Shown in pieces: positions 1 to 10,785 of a stretch of 64,000 nucleotides of DNA. Origin of the DNA: Mycocentrospora acerina (lineage: Eukaryota; Ascomycota; Dothideomycetes; Pleosporales); NCBI GenBank assembly GCA_022701365.1, contig JAKUHH010000129.1, positions 1 through 64,000 on the forward strand. Direction: 5' to 3'. A program made the translations under genes and the position numbers. How positions within the stretch are numbered: position 1 is the stretch's first letter; the number at the start of each line of letters is the position of its first letter. A model generated the notes under the pieces. The model ran no database searches, had not been told where the DNA came from, and worked only from the letters and a program-made list of their open reading frames with translations.

Positions 1-517
1 TTCTGATGGGTGCGCATTGAGTGAATCCGCGCATTGAGTGCACGGACACGGTACCCCGTTATTAGCGCGGCATCTCGACACGACTTACGACGCGTTGTAC
101 CACGTCACCATACAACAGGAACTCGACAAGTAAAGATGATTTGATAATTCGTTAACAAAGACTTGACAGAAATTTGGTAAATTACAAGCAATACCTAGCT
201 TCCATAGTCCCCGTCACGCCATCGCCACGTGCAATCGGTGTGTTTATGCGAGAATCGGAGGTTAATCAGGCACTGCTATAAAAGTGGGAGCAACACCAGT
301 ATATCTACATTGGTTCAACTGAATCTTTCATTTCCTGTGTACAAACCACGAGTGAGTCGCGACAAAGACCACACGAACTTAAAGCACTCTCAGGACAGCC
401 TGTATGGAAACAGTAGATGCGTACCTCGGAAATCGAAATGTAAGTGTGTGCACAGACTGAAAGGAGCACCGAACATCAGAAGAACGTTTTTCTGACCAAA
501 GAACAGAAATAGTTGTA
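1..517. other. Gene-free left edge
   Basis: I see no supported gene here. A 12-base word (GCGCATTGAGTG) occurs at 12-23 and again at 29-40, a direct repeat with a 17-base period. The 88-codon frame at 229-495 has no recognisable domain and looks like chance. The 5' end of the following RNase H1-like gene could reach into this stretch if it has an upstream exon. Confidence 0.5.
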
Positions 518-1393
518 ATGAAGAAAGAAGCAACTGCTGAGCGTGCTCTTACCCTTGGCGAGATATCTGTCACAACCTGGAAATATTACGGCGTTACAGG
601 TGGTGCGGATCCTGGAATCTATCTAACCTTGGCCAAGGCGCAATCCGCCGTCCATGGGCAAAGCAATAAGAGATATCAGGGTTTCGACACTCTTGCCAGC
701 GCTAGGACCTGGTTCACCGACCAAGGCGTGGACGTTTCGAAAATCAAGATTTTCCAAAGCCACTTTGCGCAGTTTCCTACATTCGAACCCACGGGTGATA
801 GACCCTTCGAAGACGAATTTCAGTGCTTAGCCCAGTCACAAGGCTGGATACCTAACTCTCAGCAATATAAAGAAGAAAGGACTATAGCTATCAAGAAAGA
901 GATACAGAACGAATACTGGGAGCCAGCGCTTAAAGAAGAGGAACTTTCGCAACTCACTCCAGAGGATCGTACATTACGTGAAGATGAGTGGAATCTTTGC
1001 GGCTATCAAGCTTTGATACAGGAGGTTGGTGGAGAGCTGCGTGATAGTATCCAAGGGTGCATACAAGTCCTTCAGAACACATATGTGAACATTGTGGATT
1101 TACTCGACGCTCCAAGAACAGGCGTCAAGGCCGAGGTGTTTAGTCACTTCAACGACTTTCGAAAATATACCATGCAGCCAGGGAAGCGTGTTGATCTGGA
1201 AATGGCAAAGAAGGATAAATTTCTGTCAACTTTGTTGCAGAGGTTGCGCGGGCCCCGTGCCTTACACCGCCGTCACGCTCCACTGAGAGCTACTTTTCCA
1301 GCTACTCATACTAAATCGCGTGGTCCTGATGGAATCGAGAGTGTTCGAGTTACATCTCGGGTGAGTAAAACACGCAACAAGCGAAATGTTTAG
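518..1393 (+). CDS. RNase H1 N-terminal-domain protein (fungal, no catalytic domain)
   Basis: A single open frame of 291 residues. Residues about 22-68 fit the RNase H1 N-terminal (caulimovirus viroplasmin-like) fold: a YYGVTGG start, then PGIYLTLAKAQSAVHG, then RYQGFDTLASARTWF. This small domain binds RNA/DNA hybrids or double-stranded RNA in RNase H1. No RNase H catalytic domain follows. Residues about 85-245 form a charged helical region ending near MQPGKRVDLEMAKKDKFL. The last 45 residues are rich in Arg, Pro and His and look unlike the rest. A GTGAGT donor at about 1361 lies inside the frame, so the true C-terminus may be spliced differently. I chose the first ATG, but a short upstream exon is possible. 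Specific function is unknown. Confidence 0.6.
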   Translation: MKKEATAERALTLGEISVTTWKYYGVTGGADPGIYLTLAKAQSAVHGQSNKRYQGFDTLASARTWFTDQGVDVSKIKIFQSHFAQFPTFEPTGDRPFEDEFQCLAQSQGWIPNSQQYKEERTIAIKKEIQNEYWEPALKEEELSQLTPEDRTLREDEWNLCGYQALIQEVGGELRDSIQGCIQVLQNTYVNIVDLLDAPRTGVKAEVFSHFNDFRKYTMQPGKRVDLEMAKKDKFLSTLLQRLRGPRALHRRHAPLRATFPATHTKSRGPDGIESVRVTSRVSKTRNKRNV

Positions 1394-1739
1394 TCAGGAA
1401 CCCTTCTCCTTAACAATTAGGTGGAGCTTATTACGGTATTTTTCATTACAGTGTAGGCTAGCACGAGTCAATCACCCGCAACAGTCATCCGCTGTGAACT
1501 TCTCAAATGTCCATACTGGTTTTTTCTACGTATCATTGTCACGTCTACAACATTCACTTCCACGAACACCGTCAGATAGTGTCAAAGGCCACGCCAATTG
1601 TTCAGGAGGGTCCTGGATGTTGTTTGATAGGAAGGACCTGTTGTCTAGGAACTATGATTTAAGGTAAATCTTCAGCTCTCAGGCCTTTTCGGTTCAATTT
1701 ACATAACACAACAACAGTACATCTATCAACTAGATACCG
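1394..1739. other. Intergenic, no gene seen
   Basis: No supported coding frame. The stretch separates the RNase H1-like gene from the 3' end of the decayed helicase on the opposite strand. It may hold a 3' exon of the former, because CAATTAG near 1420 is a possible acceptor, but I could not confirm one. Confidence 0.4.
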
Positions 1740-3335
1740 CCACATTGTCTTGCTCTCATCTGAACCGTTCATATTGACCGTTGTTCCCGTTAGCGTACTT
1801 ACTACCAATAACAGTAATCCCCACTTTTGCCCTTGTCATCACGACATTCAATCTTTGCATATTGGGCAAAAATCCCATGGCATGATGCATATTATACCAT
1901 ACAGTGACAAATACCACAATATCTGCTTCGCAATCTTGAAACCCATCGATGGAATAAATTCAAATTTTTGAGTTTGTAGCAGCGAGCGCATCTTTTTGTC
2001 TAGTATAGGGGGCACAGAATTGGATGCGGGTGACTTTGAACAAGGTTTGAAACGAGTGGTGGTTGGTGCGAAAGTGCAGAGGAGCTGAATAACTTTCTTG
2101 CAAAGCTCGACTTGGCCCACATTGGCTTTGGATTGGCGTCCTAAATCCTCTTTCGGCCATGGAAAAATCGAACCTGGCAATGGCCTCTTGTAATCGGGAA
2201 CAGCTGCCTATAGCTTGCCGTTATACTATTCTGCTTCACTGAGATTACAAATACTTCGATACATACGATACTGTGTATCGAGCATAGCTTTTGCTACACC
2301 CTTTCTTGGCGGCATGTTGTGGTGGCGCTCAAACAAAGATATGTTATGATCTGTTAGTTTGGCTTTTTGCTACACAGTAGCGCGAAGCTGTTGGTACATG
2401 GTCTCCAGCCAGTATTGCACGTGAGCATCCTCTTACCAATAGTATAAGGGTCACTGGTTCAGTCTGCTGTGATGCTTCGTCAATTATCAAAACGTCTAAT
2501 AATTCAGTACGAAGTAATCCCAGAGCGGCACCAATGCAGACTGTCTAGACTAGACGCATGTCTTGGATTTGCTTTTGCGCCTTGCGAAGGGCGGGGAAGT
2601 TGGCAGTGATATCCTTGCCGAATATAGCATCACAAGTATAAGAACGGAGATCTTGAGCGATCTTTGTGAGTTGATGTAATGGTAGTGACGCATTTTAGTT
2701 TTTGATATGGAGTTTTGCTGTTGGTGTGCGCTTATTTGCGTGAAAACTTTTACGAGGGCTACACTGCAAGCTTTTGCCTCAGCGTCACGAATGAATCTTT
2801 GAAGCAAATTGTCCACAGCATTACGCGTTGGCGTAATGATGAGAAACCTATATTTGAGAAAGGCCTGAGAAGCTGATTGAGCATGACCACAATTGTGTAT
2901 GTCTTTCTAGTCCCTAGGGGCCCTAGATGAGTGTCAGCGCCTGGTTCATCGAGGCTGTTAGTGCCGTATTTTGGCCTTTGTCCAGCAAATAAATTTTTGA
3001 AACTGGCAGCTTCGGATATGATAATTTTACGAAGCTGGCATCCGGAAGTTTTAGATCTATTCCATAAAAGCAAAAACTCTGACGCTGGAACCTACATGAA
3101 GCTCAATAGCTCGTACTAATTTCTTTGGTATCTAGATGGCGAAAGTCGAGCGCTCATCAGCAGACAGGATGATCAACTTCTTGTGAAATACCTTCAGCGA
3201 GCAGCAAACAGTGGGTGAAAATCTTTCCAAATCATCTGCAGTGGATTTGACGAACGGCCTGCAGTACTGCTGTGAGTGACCTAAAGGGAAACGGCGAAGT
3301 TCCTCTTTCAAGATCAACCCTGGCTGCATGAAACC
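1740..3335 (-). pseudogene. Decayed superfamily-1 (UPF1/NAM7-type) helicase
   Basis: Read on the minus strand, broken frames carry the ordered motifs of a superfamily-1 helicase. From about 2930 down comes a degraded Walker A (GPLGTRKTYTIV in place of GPPGTGKT), then ITPTRNAVDNLLQRF near 2830. Next are a Walker B/DEAD-like stretch, LLDVLIIDEASQQTEP, near 2490 and AILAGDH near 2420. These are followed by LDTQYRMYRSIC near 2265, CAPYTRQKDALAA near 2000, IDGFQDCEADIVVFVTV near 1930 and RLNVVMTRAKVGITVIGS near 1830. Many frameshifts and stops interrupt the frame, and the Walker A glycine is replaced by arginine, so no active enzyme can be made. The N-terminal part (3132-3335) is only weakly recognisable. 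The relatives are UPF1/DNA2/NFX1-like fungal helicases. The exact family is not resolved. Confidence 0.8.
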
Positions 3336-3885
3336 ATTTCGCTCAATGTTAGGTAGAGTTTTGGATGGAGGAACACGCTAAGATTGGTGTAAAACGGTGG
3401 TTGTGGTACAGATCGCGATGTTGTTAGTACTTTTCGCTAATGGAATCTGAACATGTGTAATAAGGCGTAAGGTCAAGTCCTGTCAGTTTGCTTTTTTCCT
3501 CTGCAGATTCTTGACTGATCTTCATATTGCTTCTGCACACTGTAGCATTGAAGGTATTCGTTTTGGGCCCAAGCGTCTCGAAAAAAAGATATCAGTAAAT
3601 TGAAAGACTGAAGGTATATATATTGCTCGAACAAAGCCTTGTAGCAGAAAACTCTAAAACAACAAGTTGACACAGACACGACTAAGAAACTCCAGACTTG
3701 CTAGAACAATAAAGAATTTTCAAAAACGACTTCTCAATGGCATTCTTGAGACTATCTGATCAGATGAGCACAGCTGACTATCTTACAGTAACAAAAAGAA
3801 TCTAGCTGTACTTTCTCTTTTTATCTTCTGCCGCGACTCCCACGCAACGAGCCATCTGAGCAACATTGTCTCCAGGTCTGTCTTA
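3336..3885. other. Gap before the cysteine-rich gene
   Basis: No independent gene is seen. The reading frame of the next gene is open upstream as far as 3778 without an ATG. It encodes a hydrophobic run (LAVLSLFIFC) that would suit the core of a signal peptide. A first exon spliced to an acceptor near 3788 (TCTTACAG) is therefore possible, but I found no convincing donor. Confidence 0.35.
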
Positions 3886-4566
3886 ATGACCGGTATTCTG
3901 ATGACATCATTTCTTCCGCATTCCATGGAAGCAATTGGTAAAACATTTGAAGTCCAATACAACTTCAACGGAACCTCTGTAGGACGAACTTTTCTGGTGC
4001 GGAACCAAAATACACTTGAATTAGGTGGTTCTTCTGGCGGAGGTTTACTTGGAGGCGGTCTACTTGGAGGCGGTTTACTTGGAGGTCTGCTTGGGGGCGA
4101 AAATTTTCCAGAGAAATCAGAAGAGGTCCCTACGACGACCGAGTATTGCGCAGTACTTGGGGCAAGCTGTTCATCCGATGATGAATGCGAACAATTGGAC
4201 AAAGATAACCGGGCAGCATTGTGTCCCAAAAATTCTCGCCAGTACTCTACCTCCTGCTACCGAGGCTACTGCCGCGCTAAGGACGTCATCGAGCCACGAA
4301 GTGAGGGCTGTGACTGCCTCATCGGATGCATAGCATACGACCCCGTAGGTGACTACGAATGCAAGCAGGGCATCTGTAAACAGGAACCGTGCGCAGCATG
4401 TGGCGATCCGCTGAATGGATTGATATGTTGTCCTCCAGGTATCAACAGCAATGGAAAATGCTTTTGTGCAGGCGGAGGTCCTAAGGGATGCAGCGATCCG
4501 AATGTTGGTTGCGCAAATCCTAACTTTGATTGTTGCGCGGATGGAATCTGCAGAAGCGAATGCTAA
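3886..4566 (+). CDS. Cysteine-rich protein with Gly/Leu tandem repeat, probably secreted
   Basis: 226 residues from the first in-frame ATG. Residues about 47-70 are a low-complexity repeat of the unit GGGLL, coded by near-perfect 15-base repeats at about 4035-4100. Residues 85-226 hold more than 20 cysteines in patterns such as CDCLIGC, EPCAACGDP, ICCPPG, KCFCAGGG and DCCADGICRSEC, which suggests a disulfide-rich extracellular fold. No signal peptide follows the annotated ATG, but a hydrophobic stretch is encoded in the same frame just upstream (3802-3831), so the real start probably lies in an unseen upstream exon. I do not recognise a family. A small secreted cysteine-rich protein or wall-associated protein is the best guess, inferred from composition only. 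Confidence 0.6.
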   Translation: MTGILMTSFLPHSMEAIGKTFEVQYNFNGTSVGRTFLVRNQNTLELGGSSGGGLLGGGLLGGGLLGGLLGGENFPEKSEEVPTTTEYCAVLGASCSSDDECEQLDKDNRAALCPKNSRQYSTSCYRGYCRAKDVIEPRSEGCDCLIGCIAYDPVGDYECKQGICKQEPCAACGDPLNGLICCPPGINSNGKCFCAGGGPKGCSDPNVGCANPNFDCCADGICRSEC

Positions 4567-5155
4567 GTGAACTCCTGTGACGCAAAAGTATCCATTCAGG
4601 ATTGCGAAGTGGGTGTGCATAGTCAGTCTGTTGCGATATTGAGATAGTGTTTTATCTAATACAATGTATCTTCTATTGCAGAGAACACTCGAGCATCTTC
4701 GATCTAGGTCTTCAAGAACACTAGCTGCCTATCTCAGCTCAATTACGAGTGCGGCCAGACTTTCGGTGACTGGAGTCTCATTGGCGACTACGGGGGAAGC
4801 TGCAACTACAGCATGGCAATCTTCCTAAGAGTCTTGTTGTTCTTCCATCGCTCAGCACTGTAAAAGAAATATGAAGAAACAGTGAACGCTACCCTGTTTC
4901 GGGGTTTCAGAGCCTTGCGAAAATTTGCAAGTCTTTGGAATTCACAACTGGTGCACACGCCTTAATAAAGTGTCAGATGGTAAAGATGTGGTCGTTTGTA
5001 GTTTAGTGCTCACGATATTCTTGTCAAGTTGGTGGGGCAAGATCGCGCACGGACCAATCACATTGTTGTTTGCTGACGCCTGGAGGCCTCAAACTGTTAG
5101 AAATTCGTGTCTATATAACTCTTGCCTCGATGTAACACCTCCTCCATTTAGCGTC
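4567..5155. other. Intergenic with an exon-like cysteine segment; P450 promoter
   Basis: Positions about 4710-4861 are open and coding-like on the plus strand: CLSQLNYECGQTFGDW, then LIGDYGGSCNYS, ending at a stop. An acceptor-like GATCTAG lies just before. It could be an orphan exon of a small secreted protein or a gene remnant. I could not connect it to the cysteine-rich gene, which ends at a firm stop. A TATA-like CTATATAA at 5111-5118 sits about 40 bases before the P450 start. Confidence 0.35.
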
Positions 5156-6962
5156 ATGGGCGGATTCAGAGCCGAGCTTGCGGCGTTGAGTGCCGTGGGT
5201 GTGAAGGTGCTCGAAGTCGTGCAGTCTCGAGTGTTCGGTGGAGTGTCAGCCGCAATAGCTGTTATCTTTATTACAACGATTTTCGCTGCTTACACAAAGT
5301 TTTCAATTCCGACACTGGACTCTCTTGAACCACCACTCGTGAAGCCAAGAATCCCAATCATCGGCCACATCATCGGCATAATACAATATCAATCCAACTA
5401 CCACAAAATTTTGAGGTCAGTGCTCCAACGCCGTGCAAAATCATCGGCCATTGTACTCATTTTTCAATAGCAGGAAGAATCCTTCTAAACCATGCATCAC
5501 GCTTCCGATGCTTAATGGAAAGCTATACGCAATCTACGATCCGCATCTGATTCAGCAAGTTCTCCGCGCCAGAACCGCTTCATTCGAAATCTTCCAGCAA
5601 GAGTTCGCGCAGAAGGTGTTTGGCCTAAGTCAGGATGTCTTCGACAAGATACAGTTCAACCCGGATCTACTCCCGGACTTTACGGACGCTATCCATTTGA
5701 GCTTTCAGACGGAGAGTTTGGCCAAGATGAACATGCGTTGGCTAGCCGATTTTGCCGAGAAAATGGATCCTATCAGTGGCGGAAATGCGATCATTGATCC
5801 AATGAATATGGGTAGAGAAAAAATTGCAATAGATGGGAGACTTGAGGTGGAGAACTTTTTTCTCTGGTGTCGAGATATCATGACCCTTGCAACGACAAAA
5901 GCCCTATATGGAGACCATGACCCCTTTGCCCAAGACAAATCCTTGGTCGACGCAATCTGGTGAGTCGATCATGTATTGAGACTGCAAATTTTGGCTTCGA
6001 CTTGTCAAATTTAAATACTAACGCAGAAAAGGTCCTTTGAAGAGTCTATACCTTACTTTCTTCTTTCGCTTGCTCCATCCATCACTATCCCACGGGCCTA
6101 CAAAGCACGCCAAAAGCTCCAAGCAGCTATGAAGGATTACTATACTGCGAAGTACGATATATTGGACCCGACCGCATCAACATTAACGTACAATCGCGCA
6201 AGCGCTTTGCGAAAGCATGGGTTTACAGCCGAGGATGTCGGAATGCTGGAGATGATACTCCCTGCCGTTTCCACATTGAACGCTGTACCTACGCTCTTCT
6301 GGCTTGTTCTGTATGTTCTCCAGAGACCTTTGCTCGTAGAAAGTATTCGAAAAGAGGTATTGGCGTCTGTCGAATTATCTCCATCAGAATCCATGAACGG
6401 AAAAACTATCATGATGAATGTCTCCAAGTTCAGTACCGAGCTCCCATTGTTGGTCAGCTGTTACCGCGAAACCATGCGCCTCGTCAATCATTCTGTGAGT
6501 AATCGGCGTACAACGGAAGACATGACTATCACAACTCAAAACGGGCAATCTTATCTTCTGAAGAAAGGAGTAGATGTTCAACTCCCTGCGGGTGTCACAC
6601 ATTCACAGGTAAGCATTTGGGGTCCTGACGCAGCCAATTTTAATCCCTATCGATTTCTCCCCTCGTCATCAAAGGCAACTGATGCAGATCGTACTCGCAA
6701 AACGGCGTACATGCCCTTTGGTGGCGGTCGGCATCTTTGTCCCGGAAGAAACTTCGCATTTGCAGAGATCATTGGTTTCACAGCCATTCTACTGCTAGGG
6801 TTTGACGTTGAGCCTGCAGGTATGGAGTTTGAGGATATGAAGATGCGAGGCCCGCTATTGGCGAGTGGAACAGTGAAGCCGGTAGGAAATGGAGAGGGAT
6901 TAGGCGCAAAGATCAGGATCAGAGAAGGGTGGACAGGAGTATGTTGGAAGTTTAGCGCTTAA
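5156..6962 (+). CDS. Cytochrome P450 monooxygenase (CYP7/CYP8-like)
   Basis: Exons 5156-5415, 5471-5959 (or from 5474) and 6032-6962, about 560 residues. The ATG at 5156 starts just upstream of an N-terminal membrane anchor (VSAAIAVIFITTIFAAY), followed by a proline-rich PRIPIIGHI hinge. The I-helix region reads LNAVPTLFWLV. This N-x-x-P-x-x-F-W pattern is typical of CYP7/CYP8-related enzymes rather than the usual AGxDT. The ExxR motif is ETMR in the sequence CYRETMRLV, and the heme loop is FGGGRHLCPGR with the cysteine ligand intact. It should be an ER-anchored haem oxygenase, substrate unknown. It stands alone, about 19 kb from the PKS genes, and its promoter lacks the cluster motif, so membership of the cluster is doubtful. 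The third exon uses the AG at 6031, because the earlier AG gives an immediate stop. Confidence 0.9.
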
Positions 6963-8337
6963 ATCAGGTGATGTGAATAGCGCTGAATTGACTTGTGTAG
7001 TAACTTCATAGTGTAAGGGTACACTGGTTTTGGAGTCATTTACACAATTTTGCCGTAGTACGAGTTTTCTAGATGACAAGTTTCAATGAACTTTCATGCT
7101 TTCAATCACACAATAGCTGTCAGGACACAGCTCTATCCCACTGTACCATGCAATTTAAAAGGGTACTATGATTTATCAGCTGATAGAACACGAGATAGAA
7201 CAGTACATATCCTCAGGTTAAACTACTTTCTAATAATATCTGCTTATGATGACTGTCAGCGCATTTTCAATCCATTTTGTTTTCATCTAAAGAAGAGAAT
7301 TATTCTTGGGTTACTCAACTTTTTGCGACAAGCTCCCACTAACCTTAGCACTGTTCATTTTTCTGCACCGCAAGAGATGCATCAAAAGCGTGAGGCCAGA
7401 CTGCAAATCAGGGATTATGTGAAGCATAACGTCTTACATACTACGAAACTCAGGTGTCCTCTTTACTCTACTGCAACTGATCGTGATGAATCGAACACTT
7501 TGTCACGTAAAGAGATTTTTTATATTCGTTTGCCTTCTAACTTTCATCTTAGTTGGTTCAATGTTCAGATTTGTATGTGAGGCATTCCAATTTTTTTCAC
7601 TTAAATTTTGAAAACAAAATGTTTCTGCCAACAGGATTTACTTAGTTTCGCTATGTCTTGCGAAAGTACGGATTCAGAGCAGATCTTTAACAAACTGTGC
7701 TTGACAAATTCCGCATAATCCAACTTTGCCTCTATGTTCCAAGATGTAAAGTAGGATTGAGTAGAATCACACAATTTTGAAACATGTAGCTAGCTCTTCT
7801 TCTCCTGTTTTCGATTATTTTAAACATTCGTCGTCTAATAAGAAAAGAATCCTACCGTAGTAGTTAGATGTGGCACATTTGAAGAGTAACTTTGCATGTA
7901 AAAAAAATACCTCTCTATTTCATTGCTGAACCTGGCAGATTTACTATATCATGGAATAGATTCTAAGCTAATACTTTTTAACTCCTATTTATAGTAGCAT
8001 GAAGACTGGCCTTTTTTTTTAAGATCACGTACAAATCTCTACAGGTGTGTAACACGATTGCTGTAGAATTCAGTTAAATGATGTCAGCCGTGAATATATA
8101 TGGAAGGTTCTGGTTTTCTGTGAAAACAGTTTTGGTTCAGAATCCACAATACTTTCGTTACGTTGCTAGATAAGTTCCAGTAATTGTTTGTTTCAGGCTA
8201 GTAACTGACTCATGTGGAAGTTGTATCAAATCATCCTCTGGCCTTTTTTCTTTGTTTGCCCTTCTCATCTCTAATAATGAATTGCATTTCTCCGCTTAGT
8301 AATCATTGAGTTGTACTACAGCCTACGATCGTCGGAC
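6963..8337. other. AT-rich intergenic stretch
   Basis: About 1.4 kb of AT-rich DNA between convergent genes. A 164-codon frame at 7086-7580 has no recognisable domain and an AT-driven composition, and I do not accept it as a gene. Nothing else is seen. Confidence 0.6.
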
Positions 8338-9334
8338 TCATACATGTTCCTCTCGTCCAGACATCATTTCTATGTCAGAACCAGAAATGCTCTTAGCGCC
8401 AATTTTCGTCTTGTCAACAGTGCCAGCCATTGTGGGGAAACAAAATCCGGGATGAAATACGGTCTGCGCGAGCACTGTCATCGCTATCATGACGCTCTCA
8501 AGCATGATGAAGTCAAGCTCCACCCGCATCATATGTCCGCCCCATCCTTCTAACAACTCAGGTATTCGATAGATGCATCGAATGAGGATACCGATATAGG
8601 CAATGACAACTGCTCCGAAGAATAACTGAAGACGGCGCTCAGACCACAGTGATAGAGTGATGTGTGAGAGCTGATGGCGGCGACGGTAGGTCTTGTATGT
8701 ATACTCAGCCACAAGATAGCCGAAAATGACCAGTACTACTTCAGTTAGCCGTTACTCCTGGCCCATTCGTGCAAAACTTACCAACGACTTGCCAAATGAT
8801 ACCGGCAATCATGATGTTTGTTCCAGTGTCTCGTGTACTTTCGTCATCGTCGTCTGCCGTTGCTGCCATAGCACCTCCTGCGCTTTGTAGCACTAATGAG
8901 GAGATATCGCAACCAATGAATATGTATGTGTACCAAGCGGGTCTCAATCTACTCCACTCTTCTCCAAAGGCAATAACAACGTGCTTCAATATCAGGTACA
9001 TACCTGCAGCCAAAAATGCTGGCGCAAAGATGAGCAGCACAACCTGCAGGATGAACCCCATGTCATCATAAGCGTTGAAGTGCATCATAATGCGTCCAAT
9101 ATAGCCAACACATTCCGCTAGACAGCCGCAGACGAGAGCAGTCATGTATGTCCACGTTTTGTACTTGATGCCAAAGAATAGTTGTAAAAGGCATGCGATA
9201 CCAAAGAAGCAGGCGAAAAAGGTGTTTGCTGCGAGGTTAGGCGCGTAGCCATAAGTTGTGCCTTCTACAGGGCATTCTGCTGAGACATCTGTGCACCATT
9301 GAGGAGTCTTGATAACTGGGGCTGCACGATTCAT
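8338..9334 (-). CDS. RTA1-like seven-transmembrane protein
   Basis: Two exons, 9334-8782 and 8738-8338, joined across a 43-base intron (GTAAGT to CTGAAG), giving about 317 residues. The protein has a short N-terminal head with paired cysteines (WCTDVSAECPVEG) followed by about seven hydrophobic segments. The RTA1-family hallmarks include FFACFFGIACLLQL, CGCLAECVGYIGR, APAFLAAGMYLILK, FIGCDISSLVLQSAGG, and after splicing FRxPE-like sequence RCIYRIPELLEG. RTA1/RSB1 proteins are plasma-membrane proteins linked to sterol-toxin resistance and long-chain-base export. The acidic stretch DDDDE between membrane segments is a local feature. Its stand-alone position gives no pathway clue; it lies far from the PKS genes. 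Confidence 0.9.
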
Positions 9335-9498
9335 GACAGACGAAAAAATTGTCGAATCGTTGTAAGCAGTCGTTGGTGAGAAATTGAGGAAGGATCGATA
9401 TAGAGGATGGTAAGTTAAATCCGAAGAGTTCTTTTACGGTATGTTCACCACAAAACTTCTGACTGTCTTATTAAAAGGTGCGAAGGATTGGCTTTTAT

Positions 9499-9730
9499 TT
9501 ATTCGTAATCTTTTTCCAAGAGCTGGATGACCGGTAAACCCAGTCGCTCCGCCACCACCATGATGTAAATACCGTTGTCGGAGATGTTATCACCAAGCAC
9601 CGATAGAGGCTATGCACGAACACGCCAAGATTTACTCTGATATCGCTGTTTTCGGTTCTATTTACGACCAACTCTTGTATGACCATTTGCTGGGCAATTT
9701 CAATGGAGATCGCCTTATCACTCATTCAAT
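9499..9730 (-). pseudogene. Remnant of ankyrin-like repeats
   Basis: On the minus strand two adjacent, frameshifted segments look like repeat units. One is SDKAISIEIAQQMVIQELV. The other, one frame over, is NISDNGIYIMVVAERLGLP followed by VIQLLEKDYE and a stop. The spacing and the ending VIQLLEKDY resemble the short helical repeats at the C-terminus of fungal NLR/ankyrin proteins. Weaker coding-like sequence continues to about 10,140. No start, no long frame and no NTPase motif are visible, so this is a decayed end of a gene at most. The family call is an inference from a few dozen residues. Confidence 0.35.
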
Positions 9731-10139
9731 CATGATGTAATACATATGAGAAGTTTGATTGATTACCGCTTGGTTCTGGGACTGTACACACAAAACAATC
9801 CCACATCTGCTTAAATTCCTTAATCAATTGACGAAGTGAAGAGGTCTGCTCAAAGATGAAGGTCAGGATGTTTGACAGTGTACGCCAAGTTTTGGCAAGC
9901 TTGAAATCACAGTAAAGCCAAGAAGGAAATGCTGAAGTCTCAAATTGATCTGCATTAAGATCTCATCAATCTTTGATCTAGGCAAGGTAATCGTATCGAC
10001 AGTGGCCAAGTACACTGATTTGCTGCAGACGATAACGAAGCTCTGGAAGTGGCTTTCACAGGGGAGCAATCACTGTTATTACAGCAAGAACGCCCCTTTC
10101 TTCTCGATGTGAGGATAAATCGCCATTGTCAACTAAAAA

Positions 10140-10785
10140 CTGTAGCTTGAAATTAGCTTACATCTGCATCGGCAAATTCAGTTTCGGCCGATCCTGGTTA
10201 ACAATAGTCCGTCTGAGTCAGCGACACTAACCCGTTAAAGCACTTCTTTAATTGTTTCTCGGCATTTTGTGCATCTTGAATCCTCCAACCGATTTAATGC
10301 CCGAGAAAGCCGGCACGATCAGACTCATCTTTATTTCGGCTAGTTTGTTGTGAATACTTAAGAACGCAAACTTTCATTAGCATTCGATCATGCGGCAGAG
10401 AGTAAATTCGAAAACAGAATGCTCTAAGAAAACTAAAAATGAAGCGGGATATTCCTACTATGCAGAGTAAGCGACACGACACACGCTTGCGTACGTTGCA
10501 GATATGTTGAACTAGCGCTAGCGTGGGCGGTTCCAGGCAACAGCGTTCAACAAGAAACAACAGCAACTCTACTATGTGAGTGACAATTTTGGTAATTGGA
10601 TAAAGTATAGTTGTTTAGAGCTTGGCAATGGTCCAAATTTCAGCCTGAGTGAAGTTAATTAACAGACAAGATGCAAGAATATTTGAGTGGTAAGCAGCGA
10701 TCGATCTGCTAAAATTATGTTTGCAAAAAGTCCAGATAATCGTGTTGCTTCAATGAACTCCGACATGTTTCCTCCATCTAACTTC
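10140..10785. other. Intergenic, nothing identified
   Basis: Between two gene remnants. The short minus-strand frame at 10294-10566 has no recognisable content. No repeat or regulatory element could be supported. Confidence 0.45.

Noticed and set aside
7086..7580. 164-codon open frame downstream of the P450 gene
   Set aside because: No domain, signal or membrane pattern; residue mix follows the AT-rich base composition; no homologous-looking motif.
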